Source: Rhabditophanes sp. KR3021 (taxonomy: Eukaryota; Nematoda; Chromadorea; Rhabditida; Alloionematidae). From it: DNA of 64,000 nt. The stretch lies in NCBI GenBank assembly GCA_963281155.1, contig CAUJLY010000005.1:1984001-2048000 (forward strand). Direction: 5' to 3'. Positions within the stretch are counted from its first letter, which is position 1. Every line of letters starts with the position of its first letter. Positions 23,005 to 34,840 of this stretch are shown in pieces. The notes below the pieces were generated by a model that saw only the letters and a list, made by a program, of their open reading frames with translations, made no database searches and had not been told where the DNA came from. Both the position numbers and the translations under genes were made by a program.

Positions 23005-26000
23005 TTATCTCAAAGCACTTAAAGTAGTAAAAACATTTACAATCGCTGAATCAGAGTCAATACTATTGCTTCGGCTCTTTTTGCCTGACGAAGCAGGAAC
23101 ATTCAAAAATTGTTTGACTAAAGGTGTAGTTGGATTTAGCATTTCTTCATCATACCACCAATTTTTTGTCGTACAAGTGATCGTTTTACTCATTGCAGCG
23201 AGGCCAAAATTATGCTCGGCACTGATGCTCACGGTGTATGTTTTGTTCGGTACTAAATCCCCTAAGGTGTAGCATTTATTCTTCCCCACATGGACCCGAT
23301 GCCAATTATTAAAGTGTAAAGCCGGTTCTTGTGAGTATTGAATGATATAACTTTCGTTACCGTTGTTTTTCTTTGGCGGCAGCCACGATAAAGTAATTGA
23401 ATCTGACCCAATTATTTCCGCTTTTAGAGATTGAGGGACTGTACATGGTTCGGTATATTCTTGGCATCTGATGGGCAAACTACTGCCGTATTTGGTCGAT
23501 GTTCGAACTGAAAATTCATATAACGTGAAAGACTTTAAACCTAAAGTGAAATAAAAAGTGTTAGTATCAATGTATTAGGTGTCTAATAATTTTTAAATAT
23601 ACGGTGACTGTATATAAACTGTTTTTTTAATACCTCGCTCATTCAAAATATTAGCTAACAAGGCATTTACGTGTTGTTGGAAAATACTTAATTAGTAAAT
23701 GCAGTTTTTGAATCAAATACTAAATACATTTTATAAAATGGTTTAAAAATTAGATATATAGACATATGCATCATTAATTAAATAAGTAAAAGGCAGGGTT
23801 TTTTATTTTTAATGTTCTGTTTTTGTAACATATTCTGCATATAGGTATTATCTATATATTATATTCATATTTATGTTCTACTAATGTATATGTAACCCTC
23901 TCCATTTCATAATAAAGTATCTATCTTGGTAATTGGACCCAAGCAGGAGTCAGGAGAGCGATTCGTTACATTGGAGAGACGATAGAATTTGTCGAAAGAA
24001 TGCCACATCACAAAGCATGCTTCAAACACGCAGTTGACTTAGAGATGCTTTCTGACAAGAAGGAAGATTTCATTAAGAAATTGTCTATGATAAGTCATTT
24101 GGGAAGAATGGAATTATCGTCTTGAAGAAGTGGTGTCAATCAAAGGAAGTTGCAGAGAATGTTGAGAGCATCCTAATTGACTCTCTCAGACCACAACTTA
24201 CCAACTCAGATAGTGGAAAGCCTTCATTCGAAGAAGTACTTTTAATGTTTCGAGAAATGAATGACGAGGTAGCAGATCTTGTTCTAGATGGTTTCTTCAA
24301 AGCTTATAGTGATAGTAAAAAAGCTGAATATCTCACAATTTTTTAAATATGTTTAATTTTAATTGTCTTTTTAATAAATATCTTTTAAATCGACTTGCCA
24401 GTTACTTCGTAAAAATTTGTATTGATGAAATCAATTACTGTAAAATGATTTTGATTCCTGCGTTGAGGGGTTCTGTTTTTTACACTTAGAGTGTAATAAT
24501 ATTTTCTGTCTTTGTCATTGAAAATTGGGGGTACCCACGATAATAATATTGTGTCAGTCGTTGGGTTCGAAGCTTCAATAGACAATGGGGCGGGAGGAAT
24601 TTCGGGTTCCAATTCAATTGAGTCAATCGACCCTTTCCCTAAGTTGACTCTAGCAGCAAAATGAAGATGATGCAAAGCTGTTACAGTTTCAAACAATTTT
24701 CGCATCGCATCTCTTTTAAGCATCTCAATTCTCTTTTGCTGAACTGCTTTCAACCATTCCAATGGGTCTTCTCCTTCGATATTACGGCCGAAGAAATGAA
24801 GTTGGTTTATGTAGTATGAGCCAATTAGATCTATACATGTTGTCATCAGTATCAATCCAAAAAGCAACAAAACTGTCGTCTATAATTTAAACTCATTTTT
24901 ATTTTAATCCATTAATTAATTACCAATATTATATATTCCTCGTTTTTTGCGGTCAGATCTCCCAATCCTATGGTTAATATACTTATAATTACAAAATAAT
25001 AACTCTCCAGCATAGTCCAATTTTCATATCCTGCCATAATATACGCACAAAGTGAAATATATCCAAGAAGAGTAATATACAAAAAGAAAAAAGGAACCTC
25101 CACAATTATTGTATTTTCTGAATTATCAAATAATTAATATTAACGTAACAAAGGTTGGGTGTTTTTTAATAATTTGTTTCCTACAAGTAAATGTAAGAAA
25201 GATCTTTAATCTTTACTTGTACCTGGCATATATTAAGCGTTTTGTGAACCTTTTTCATGCACAGTATGAATATTATTCACAAACTATTTTGGATGTAATG
25301 ATTTTTAAAATCAAATTTTATTGACTTGCTTAATTTGAAAAAACATCTCACCCACATTTGGGTTATATTTAAACTAACATGACTAAAAACAGCGGAAAAA
25401 GAATGGTGGATGACAACACCAAGAAGAGAAAGGCTACTGGCAAAGTTATCTTAGAGGGGAGACCAATTAAAGTGCTTAAAATAAGTAATAATACATATTC
25501 TTTTACAAAAATGAGAGCAATTGCAGCTAAAAGTATGTTTGAAACCTCTGTTACAATTGATATTTGCTTTAGGCCAAAGAAAAGCAAAAGACGATGTTGC
25601 TAATACTGGAACAAATACAGATGATTTGATGGATATTGGTAAGGCAAACATGAAGTCATTTATGTCAGTATCGATGAAGAGGTAGAAATGGCTGTTGGAG
25701 CTACAATTGAATTGCATAAGTAATGACGAGGAAGAAAAGACAAGTGAAGTTCAACGTGTTATTCCTACAATCAAAACAGTGTGTATGAAGAAACCAGATA
25801 TTATCGCTGCTAAAGCACGAACAGTGTTAATGTAATGACAACTCATTAAAAGGACGTATTATTTAAAATGGCAGAAAACATTGAGGCATTCTGATTAACT
25901 ACTTTGAAGATGGATCAATTAATTCCCAATCTAGAAAGCCTTCTTTTTGAGATTGTTTCCAGAAATAAGGAACCAAATTGCTAAGTTATTCTTCCAAGCT

Positions 26001-27187
26001 ATTTTGGATGCTAATGAACAAGTTAACTTGAGACCACCACCGAGGAAAGACTGATTTAATAACTTTAATACACATTTTTAAGTTTATAAAATATACCCAA
26101 ATGTTCCCATAAAAATTCAGCAATATCTTCTTCTCCTAAAAAGTTACAATTAATACAAATTCATTAAAAAGAAATTAATTGACTACTCACCTCCTGCGAT
26201 AATAATCTTTCCAAGTTGGATACTTCCTCTAGTTCTTCTTGTAGCAAATTTAGGTGGCTTCCTCTTTAATTTAAGTAAGATATTTGCTTTAATTTTAATT
26301 ATTTCCATATATCCAATATAAAGCATTTCGGAAAGATATTTTGCCAAATCTGCTATAGTAATAAGATACAAGGGAATACCAATCGTTATGTAGACTACAC
26401 AGAATATTCGTGCGTATAAAGAATGAGGTGCATTTTGACCATATCCGATTGACGTTAATGTAGTTGTTGTGAAAAATATATTCATTGTCAGTGATTCCAT
26501 TGTCGTTCGTTTAGTTAAATTAAGATTCTGTTTATTATCAATTGTTTTAATCTGAAGCAACTAAAAACTTACCTTAATATTCTTAGCAACGAGGACATTC
26601 TCCTGATTTAAATCAAATATTTTGTTCATTTGCAAAACAAACTCTTTAAAAGCTAAATCATGACCATCTCCACTTCCAATATTCTGCCTAGTAATATTGC
26701 CTAAAAGTAGCTTCTGCCCTTCTATAATCATCCTAGCCACATTTTCATCCCCATTTTCTATTATATTTAATTGAGATAATATTAAGCCACCAAAAAAACT
26801 ATATGCTACTGTAGTGATAAATAATGATACATGTGGCAGTGCTATCCTAAGAACTAATTGTTTAGTTATACCGAAGTGTGAACTAGAGATTTGAGGATGA
26901 TAAAAACCACCGGAATCATTCAATCCACACATTATAGCAGACAAAATATTTTCTTCAACCAATAATTTAAGCTCAAGATATGTAAAACTTTGATAAAGAA
27001 ACAACTTGTTTAGTAGGGACCTAAATTTACCATGTTTCTGATAAGAAAAGACTCTATTACAAATTGTTACTATATTTGAAATTAAATGGGTTTGGTTAGA
27101 TTGGGTAATGTCGTTGACTCCCGTAAACTTGAAGAATACACAAGGATGTATATATTGAATTATTTTTCTTTGCCCAATGTCTGCCAA
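23005..27187 (-). CDS. two-pore-domain (K2P/TWK) potassium channel with two C-terminal FN3 domains
   Basis: Six exons: 27187-26573, 26527-26191, 26135-26097 (39 bp), 25117-24924, 24879-24399, 23540-23005; phases agree. Hydrophobic TM1 ([20 protein letters not shown]) is followed by the first pore with filter TSIGYG, TM2, TM3, the second pore with filter TIGLGD, and TM4. Then come two FN3 domains, about 200 residues, each with the LSW and the Y-x-V-S/R core ([41 protein letters not shown]). The 5' end is unresolved: the open frame reaches 27187 but no ATG exists there; the first in-frame Met is at 26932, or an upstream exon is missing. The 45-bp intron 26528-26572 contains an in-frame TAG. The last intron uses a GC donor. 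Introns of 979 and 858 bp carry antisense gene remnants. Confidence 0.88.
23937..24346 (+). pseudogene. decayed gene remnant inside K2P intron 5 (antisense to host)
   Basis: About 135 codons with coding character in two frames: [20 protein letters not shown] and following, then, after a frameshift near 24100, [20 protein letters not shown] and [17 protein letters not shown], ending at a stop at 24344 with an AATAAA 30 bp later. I do not recognise the family; it looks like an alpha-helical soluble protein. It lies wholly inside the 858-bp intron (23541-24398) of the minus-strand K2P gene. It could be a live nested gene only if the frameshift is an error. Confidence 0.5.
25379..26053 (+). pseudogene. 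decayed gene remnant inside K2P intron 3 (antisense to host)
   Basis: Starts with a 74-codon open frame from an ATG at 25379 (basic, [20 protein letters not shown]), then coding-like text continues through shifts and stops: [48 protein letters not shown], and [20 protein letters not shown] before a TGA at 26051. At least four lesions. Family not recognised. It fills most of the 979-bp intron between the exon ending at 26097 and the exon starting at 25117. Confidence 0.55.
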
Positions 27188-29296
27188 TGAGCCTCAAATA
27201 CTTAAAACGACAAGAGAGCTTATGTTATTGTTCTTAATTTTTTTATCCATATAACATCTCAAGAGTATCATCATTATTTATACGCCTTTTCATAAAAAAA
27301 CTTTATCATCATACAAAAACCTTCTTAATCAAATCCAACAAAAAGTGAATAAATATTAATTACAACTTATCAATTATCACTTCATCAATTTCTCCTTGTT
27401 TGTTTTGAAACGAAGCTTGTACACACTTTGTGCTAGTCCAAAACATTTAATAAAGTCCTTGACAACAATTTTGTTATCAATTCGTTGCTGGTAACTATGT
27501 TGATTATATTAAATACATACACATATTATCATCGTCAATTCTTGTTTATCATAACAATTAACTAACATTAACTAACGCATTCAAACTACCACAGTGAGTG
27601 CACAATATTTAAAATAGATTATACTCTATTTTAGTTTGCTAGAATTTTTGAATTCACTCTGCTTTAGATAATCACACTCAAAGGCGGGATCATTTATTTA
27701 AGGTAACAAAAAGATTATTTTCATTGCTTGCGCTTTCATTAAGGTCACATTTACTATGCATTGTCGCTATCTGTTTGAAGCTCTTTATAATCTTAGTTGG
27801 CCGAGGTGCACTTTTAAAATTCACTGAATGGTTCTATTTATATGCACTACTTTCGACTTATTTTAAAACAATTTATTTTAATTGAATCATACATGCTACC
27901 ATGGTAACCGACCATTTAAAGACATCAGCATCGGTATATAATATATTTCCATATTTATTTATGCAATATACATAACTTGTCTGTTAGATAACGTCAAAAG
28001 GACAACGTGTACAATTTAATTTAGATACGATTGGCCCTGAAACAAATAAGCCATCTTGTCCTATTGATCGTAGTGCCATTTTTTATTGTACACTATATTA
28101 TTTTCTCAATACACTCACTGCTATTTATACTCCTTTTGATAGGCACTCACTCTTTTATTGTATTTTCTCTTTTTTTATACAACAAAATATTCTATTATTC
28201 TTTTAGTGATATTTAAGCAGAGACTATACATTATGATGAGTATCATTTCCTTCATCGCCCGTCATGTGTCTCACTGCACACACGGTTGCGATTGGCCCTA
28301 CATTTTGCCACTATCACTTAATTGAAGCTAACTATGCAGTAAGTACTATGTGTATTAGGTAGACAACGTTTTTGTCGTTAATTATGCATATTTCAATTAT
28401 TTGTATGCCTACTTTCTCTCTTTACCTCTATGCACACGACTATTACCCCTAATATTAATTTAAGGCGACTCGCATCTACTGCAACTATATTTCACTTTTC
28501 AACATATCATAGACACCTTTGAACATCCTTCTTGAGACGTTCTTTAAACTATCCTGTATTTTAACTATTTCCTCTGTATTTTGTCATAATATATTGTAGT
28601 AGTAACAAGATGAGATTAGTTATTGTTCTATTCAAACACAAATTGTTAACATATTAAAAAGCTTTGTTTGAAGTTTATGTTCACATTATGTTAAAAAAGA
28701 TTTTATCACAAAACAAACAATTATTCAGCTATTTTTGAATGATTCAGGTTTACAATACGAAGAGATGAATCATTGGACAAGTAATATCAAAAAGTATGTA
28801 AAATTGTCCTTGTCATATCAGTATCATCAAATGTTATATTTTATTCTAGTAGATGACTTTGTGACTAGCTGATGATGATCTTTAATTGGTATCAAATAAA
28901 GTCCCTTTTACACATATTAATTGACTTTTTTGGTAAAAGTAGTGATCAAACTAACGTGTCTTGTGTATTTTGCAATGTAACTTGGTTGATTGAAGGATAT
29001 TTGATAAGATATTTTATTTTATTTTATAATGTTTTGATTTGCTATCTAACTATCTGACAATGTATAATAATGTATTAATTGGATGACGTTATTTATTGTT
29101 AAAATAAATATCTTCATATACGAGATCCGCATCATGGAACCAATTCTGCCTCTATTTGTTCGTAAAATTACACATTATAAATTACAAATTTCGGATACAT
29201 ATTCCATTTAGTGTGAAGATGCGCGTCTGGTTGTTTGTTCTTATATTAATCACTTTCATTTTAATTTCTTTACTTTGAATAATTATAGGTGGTAGC
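27188..29296. other. 2.1-kb divergent upstream region, K2P / ceramide synthase
   Basis: Non-coding AT-rich DNA between two divergently transcribed genes. C-rich pyrimidine patches on the plus strand around 28050-28330. An 11-mer CGATTGGCCCT containing an inverted CCAAT pentamer occurs at 28028 and 28289. The missing first exon of the K2P channel may lie here. No gene seen. Confidence 0.45.
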
Positions 29297-31446
29297 ATGT
29301 CAGGTATCTGGAACGAGGAATATTGGTTTCCAGGGTAAGATTATCTATCTTTTATTTTAACTAATCATTTTCTTTTTTAGTAAAGTTGGCAAAATTTATT
29401 AAAATTAAAAAGAACGGAATATATCCAAAATTGGACACATTCAACATCTTTGACATCATTATTAGCTTCAAAAAAGTCGTCTAATATAATATCGGCGACA
29501 TCAGCATTCCACTTAAATGACATTTGTGAACTTTTGCGTCAAGGACATCACCCTAATCATCTCTAAGTCGTTTCTTAGAGTAATACTTTTTGAGTATGTT
29601 GTACATCATGTATACAGAATGATTTCCTTCAATGCCTGCAAATCATCTTCAGTGGCTTTATCTTCATTACTCTTAACCAAATTTTCTCTGAAAAAGAGGA
29701 ACATCAAATCTCTTAAATGCAAAGCTTGCTTATAATTCCTATACTTTTCTTTTTCAAACGTTGCTGTACTTGCATAGGGTACTGCGACACAATCAAGCAG
29801 CTTATCAAATTCCTTTCTTTCTTCGGCATTCAAGTCCTTGTAATGATAGAAATCAACCCCCTTCACTTCCAGATTGATCTAAAATACTTATTGCAATTTA
29901 ATTAGCTTTAGTACTTACCATCTTCGACTTGATCATCATTTTGTGACAAACCAGCATTTTCATCGACACTCATGCCATCTCCCCATCAGAAAATTGAAGT
30001 TGACCTAAAATAAATAATAAATACAATATTATTAGCTTTAAAACTTACTCTCATCCACAGACTTTTTACTTCTCGCCAAGGTTGGGCATCTATTATTAGA
30101 GCGGTAACTCTATCCCCTACGTTTATACTGGCATTTTTTCCAAATGATTAACGAATACCATCTTTACCTGAGACTACTTTCTTCTTATCAACCATAGTAG
30201 ATTTAATAAACATCTAATAAAAGTGGATCTTGTTGACTAAAATAAATAGAATAATATCAGTAAAGCTACATTTGATCTCAAATATAGACACGTATATAGT
30301 TGTATTCAAATTCATAACACGTAAATAATTTGTAATAAGATTTGAATTTCAAAGTACCAAGTCTTAAACCGGCTGGGGATATTGCTTGTTTAATATATTG
30401 AAATTTAAAAATGAATAACTCTTTGGAATTGTAATACTAACTTTATGTTGTTTGCAGGAGGAATTACGTGGGAAAATTTAAAATCCACTGAAAGGCTGAC
30501 ATTACCTCAGATATCTGATTTCAAATATAGTATTGGGATCGGTTTAGTCATATTAGTATTTAGAATTTTGGTGGAATCATTTGTCTTTTTACCAATCGGA
30601 TATGCCTGCGGCTGGATAGAATCAAGAAAACACAAATCATTATTTGTTAAATGTTGTGAACATATGACCGGAGGATTTGCAGGAAAAACCAAATTTAAGA
30701 AGGTTGCCGAGACTGCATGGAGATTTTCGTACTTTAGTTTTGCTGTTGGACTTGGTTATTGGGCAATTAATGATTCGGAGCATCTGTATGATATTATTCA
30801 ATGTTGGACCAATTGGCCTTATCAACATATTAATGACAAAGTGTGGACTTATTACATGATTGAAATTGGATTTTATTGGGCTTTGTTGTTCAGTCAAATA
30901 TTTTTCGATATCAAAAGGTCGGATTTTTGGCAAATGATTTTGCACCACGGAATAACCATCTTCCTTCTTTTTATTTCTTTTTCAATTAACTTTGTTAGAG
31001 TGGGAACTCTAGTTTTAATTTCCCACGATTTTACCGACATCTTTATTGAATTTGCAAAGCTTATCAGATACGCTGGATGGAACACGACGCTAGAATATTT
31101 CTTTGTAATATTTATGATTGTTTGGATTGGAACTAGACTGGTTTATTATCCATTTTGGATTATCTACTCGGTTGTCTTTGATGCACCAGCTTTGATTGAA
31201 AAAACATACTCATGGACTAATATAACGCAGAGCCCAATTGTCCCAAGAATTTTATTAGGAATGCTTTTAGGTTTATTAGTTTTACACATATTCTGGACCA
31301 TCTTACTCGTCAACATCGCTATAAAATCGATCAAAGGAGGAGAATTAGGGGATGCACGTGAAGAAGGCGACTCAGACTCCGATGTCGAACTTGAATCCAG
31401 CAGCTCGACTGACTCAGAAACGGAAAAATCGAAAAAGAATAAGTAA
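29297..31446 (+). CDS. ceramide synthase (LASS/HYL type)
   Basis: Two exons: 29297-29334 (MSGIWNEEYWFP) and 30458-31446, about 342 residues. TLC/Lag1 domain with the Lag1p signature: ILHHGITIFLLFISFSINFV, RVGTLVLISHDFTDIFIEFA, K, plus WYYM-like WTYYMIEIGFYWALLFSQIF and five to six membrane spans; the His pair HH and HD are the catalytic motif residues. A short insert replaces the Hox-like domain. Acidic Ser-rich C-terminal tail (residues with CK2-type sites) as in other ceramide synthases. It N-acylates sphingoid bases in the ER. The two exons are out of phase by one base: the donor reads CCAGGGTAAGA where CCAGGTAAGA would give perfect phase and perfect donor consensus. The 1123-bp intron carries an antisense gene remnant. 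Alternative start at the ATG 30445 is possible. Confidence 0.9.
29386..30195 (-). pseudogene. decayed gene remnant inside ceramide synthase intron 1 (antisense to host)
   Basis: On the minus strand pieces with coding character are separated by intron-like GT-AG segments: MVDKKKVVS at 30195, VGDRVTALIIDAQPWREVKS, MSVDENAGLSQNDDQVED, then an 86-codon frame (29866-29606) containing HYKDLNAEERKEFDKLLDCV and LRDLMFLFFRENLVKSNEDK, and SFKWNADVADIILDDFFEAN near 29500. Frames do not join cleanly, so it looks broken. Because introns are present it is not a retrocopy. Family not recognised. Lies entirely within the plus-strand host intron 29335-30457. Confidence 0.5.
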
Positions 31447-31692
31447 ATGTATATAATTTTATCATCTTGCCAATATAATTTATATGCTACAATTTATTTT
31501 ATAAATATTGAAGATTCATATTGTTAATAATATTAAAATTATGTTAAGAATAAATTTTTACGTTAAATAACGCAATTTACTTCTATCTTCTAAATTTTGT
31601 GTAAAATACGCTTAAAAATTAAACAGTTTTAATCCTAAATCAATGGTATTTATAATTGTTCCATCTATTATCACAAAGTATCCCCTTTATCA

Positions 31693-32850
31693 ATGAAATC
31701 ACGTAATCTCAAGCAGCATATTTTAAATATTGTTTTACTTTTATTTGTTTTGACCTTCTATTTAAATGTGACAACAAACGAGCACACATCACTTAATATA
31801 ATCAAGGAAAATTCTTTATGTATTTGGTATAATTTTACTACATCAAGTTCATTGTCAAATTATTATGATATTTCAAGTATTTCGGTTCATTCAACTCCCG
31901 CATACTTTAGTATGATTATGGATCAACTTTCTACGTGGGATGGCTTGGTTTCTTATAGTATTTTGATTGATCATCACTCGCAAAAAGTATTGGAAACGAT
32001 TTTATTGCTCAGCAAATGTTATAAAGACTTTAATCAGAGAGTTTCAGTGCATTTAGTATGGTTTTTACCATCTATTTACGATCGCTGCCATAAAAACATC
32101 ATAACAACGGATCATATTTCTTGCAACGGTTTTATATTAAGTGAAAGCATGGAAGAGTTAAAGAAAATTGAGTATGTTACTAATTATGCTTATCCAATAA
32201 ACATAATGAGAAATACGGCAAGACGAGGAAGCAAAAGTGCCATTCAAATAGTTTCTGACATCGAAAATATTTTCTCAGCCAACTTTTCTCAAATAATCAC
32301 GAAACATCTGCACCAATGGGTTCATTCTGATCAAAAGATCGCTTATATTTTCTGGCGTTTTGAATCAAGTGAAATTAATTCACTTCCTAGAACAATGAAT
32401 CAGCTTTATAGTCAAATTCACAGAAACACCTCGGTATTTTTTCACAGACATGTCTATCCTCAAGGTCATTTGCTAGCAAATTTAAGTATGTGGCTAACAA
32501 ACTCATTGTCGCCACTTAAACTATCATCAACTTTGTTTAATTACTCCCGCTACTCCTTAGAGCCACAGACCATTTTACGTCACAATGATCCGTACCATTT
32601 TGAAAAAGTCCCAACACGTTTGCATGACCAACAAGTATTGATAAATGAATTATGTAGAGCAGGATATACGTTTCAAATCCTAACTCATGTATTCAACGTA
32701 CATCCAGGTATCAAAAGAAAACAGTCCTTGTTCGAAGATACCACTCAAAAAGAAGAAAGAAAAAAACTTTCCAAATTCAAAAGACTATTCAAATATTATC
32801 TTGACAATAAATACCCTCCAAACAAAATAACTAAATGCCCAGGATTTTGA
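31693..32850 (+). CDS. family 49 glycosyltransferase, B4GAT1/BGNT-like
   Basis: Single exon, 385 residues, type II membrane protein: short cytosolic MKSRNLKQH, then a hydrophobic anchor (ILNIVLLLFVLTFYLNV). The GT49 signature is the segment YPINIMRNTARRGSKSAIQI followed by VSDIENIFSANF, where SDIE takes the place of the DxD-type metal site (other family members have SDIE or SDVD). The C-terminal HDQQVLINELCRAGYTFQIL and FNVHPGIK match the family. B4GAT1 adds the glucuronate that primes LARGE extension of matriglycan; nematodes have several bgnt paralogues whose substrates are unknown. Golgi lumen is the expected site. N-glycosylation sequons are frequent. Starts 246 bp after the ceramide synthase stop. 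Confidence 0.85.
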   Translation: MKSRNLKQHILNIVLLLFVLTFYLNVTTNEHTSLNIIKENSLCIWYNFTTSSSLSNYYDISSISVHSTPAYFSMIMDQLSTWDGLVSYSILIDHHSQKVLETILLLSKCYKDFNQRVSVHLVWFLPSIYDRCHKNIITTDHISCNGFILSESMEELKKIEYVTNYAYPINIMRNTARRGSKSAIQIVSDIENIFSANFSQIITKHLHQWVHSDQKIAYIFWRFESSEINSLPRTMNQLYSQIHRNTSVFFHRHVYPQGHLLANLSMWLTNSLSPLKLSSTLFNYSRYSLEPQTILRHNDPYHFEKVPTRLHDQQVLINELCRAGYTFQILTHVFNVHPGIKRKQSLFEDTTQKEERKKLSKFKRLFKYYLDNKYPPNKITKCPGF

Positions 32851-33873
32851 TAATAAATGCATTTGTTTGTTTGATTTCACATGAAAATAAATCATAGTCA
32901 AATGTGTCTCTATTATATATCTCCTTTATGTTCAATTTTACACGATCTCATATCAATCTGGTTTGTAAATGTGTAGTTGTTATTACTATTTATATAAACC
33001 TTTATCGGTATATAACTATTTAAACCCATTACTTGTTTCCTTTTTCTAACAGTTACAGATGCCTTTTAAAAAGCAGTTAAATATAATTTAAAAAAGCATT
33101 TCCGATCACTTTCAAAAATGTATTTCTGAATATTTTTAGATTTAGACAAGTATAACTGTACAGTAATAAGAAGTTTGACACAAGAATAATCAAAAATGTA
33201 TCTTTAGAAGTTTAAAATCAAGGTCAGTTGATAAAACATTGTGTACAAAATGAAAGGTGTCAAATATAGCTTATTCGTCAAACAATGTGGGTATGTTTGT
33301 GTAAAAGACATTGCCTGATATAGAGTGTAAAGATGTATAAGATTTGAAACATCATTGATCTCATCGAATGAGTTGAAAAGGTTATTTAAGTAATTTTATT
33401 TTTATATATACCAGCCCCTTTAAGTACTCAATATCATAAAAATTACAAGTTTTAATTCCGAATTTGGATAATTGAGGTATAAGACCTTAATTATACACCA
33501 AGTTGACTTGTATTTAATGGTTCATTAATTGAAATAAATTGTTCATATATTTGTTGTGCATATTTTATGCATACGCGCTATCAAGCCTTTATTAATTTGT
33601 TTAAAATGAAAAAATTTGAACGTGATCATTTAGATGCAGTGATGTAATCTATCTTAAATATGTTTTTATTATAACTATTTTGCATTCAGTCAAAACGACA
33701 AGACAGGCGATGCGCATTTTTATATTGTTTAGAATTTATATCATCTGTATTAGGAAACGTCAAAATTATTTTATCTTTACTGGCTTTTATTATTAGATAA
33801 TTGTTTAAGAAGAGACATCTTTGAATACAGGAGATATTTAGCATTTTTTAATTTAAGATATTTTAGATCTGCG
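32851..33873. other. intergenic region
   Basis: About 1 kb of AT-rich non-coding DNA between two plus-strand genes; contains the promoter of the four-TM gene. Nothing else seen. Confidence 0.5.
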
Positions 33874-34616
33874 ATGGAATTAACTACTCCTAAAACTAAA
33901 TTATCTGTGCCTACAGTTTCTTTGGCTTCTGAAAGTGATATATTAAAGAATGTTACAAATAAGGCTAGTGTGACTGCGAAAATGCCCTTTGAACAACATG
34001 CAGAAAAATATAAGTGTATGTGTGGAGCATTACATGTCTATCAAGGTGTTCTAATTATTGCTGCTACTTCGGCATTAAGTTTGTTTTTCTCATTTATTAC
34101 TTTATTTTTCCAAAAGGAACAGAATTGGCAAGCTAATATTATATATTTTGTGGTCTTGATATTAGAAGGTATTAGTTTAGTTTTTACATTTGCTGCTTTA
34201 AAGCTGAAAAAACAGAAACTTCTGATTCCCTTTTTATTTTGCCTGGTAAGTAATTTTTTTGTCAAATTGTGTTAACAATCGTTTTGCAGATTATAAATAT
34301 ATTGTGTTTGGCGGTATTGTTCGTTTTATCTATTATTGCTGCTGTTGAGCCAACTAGTTTTCCTGGAAATTTTATCTATACCGCAACATTCGATAGTTTC
34401 TCTGATTTTATTGATGAAGACAAAAAGAAATCTCAACAAATAGTGAAACTTCTTGCATCTTTTATGGCAATATTTAGTGCCTTGCTAATTTTATTAGATT
34501 TCTGGTGGACTCACACAGTAATCAAAGCTTATCGCTTTTTTGTTGACTATCAAAGAGCAAAACGCGATAATTTGAAAATGGAGCCTGAATATCATGCACA
34601 AACATTTTTTGATTAA
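33874..34616 (+). CDS. four-transmembrane protein of unknown function
   Basis: Two exons (33874-34245, 34290-34616), 232 residues, phase 0 junction. Four hydrophobic segments: VYQGVLIIAATSALSLFFSF, NIIYFVVLILEGISLVFTFA, LLIPFLFCLIINILCLAVLF, and LLASFMAIFSALLILLDFWW. The N-terminal 45 residues are polar and cytosolic;the stretch after TM3 (EPTSFPGNFIYTATFDSFSD) would be an extracellular or lumenal loop. It resembles nematode-restricted tetraspan families of unnamed function. No CCG or claudin WGLW motif, so not a canonical tetraspanin or claudin. Confidence 0.75.
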
Positions 34617-34840
34617 TCGGTTAAATGTAATAATAATTAACTATACGGATCTACCTTTTAAAAACATACTAAATTGATATGTCATCATCATCCAACATAC
34701 TGGTGTTTAAACTTACTTTAGAAAATAATTAAACCATCGCTAAACTTTACAATTGACGCAATAGACACACAATTTTAAATAAACTGTTTATTTTTCATGA
34801 ATAAATAAATATATATAGTTAATAAATACAATAAGTCTTT

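Noticed and set aside
26561..26572. 12-bp GTAAGTTTTTAG as an intron
   Set aside because: Far below any plausible spliceosomal size; a 45-bp intron using the same donor fits better.
28028..28299. 11-bp repeat CGATTGGCCCT at 28028 and 28289
   Set aside because: Too short to be significant as a repeat; mentioned only as a possible CCAAT-type element in the intergenic entry.
18861..32953. 17-bp exact repeat TTTACACGATCTCATAT at 18861 and 32937
   Set aside because: With this base composition about one 17-bp match is expected by chance in 64 kb; the flanks do not align.
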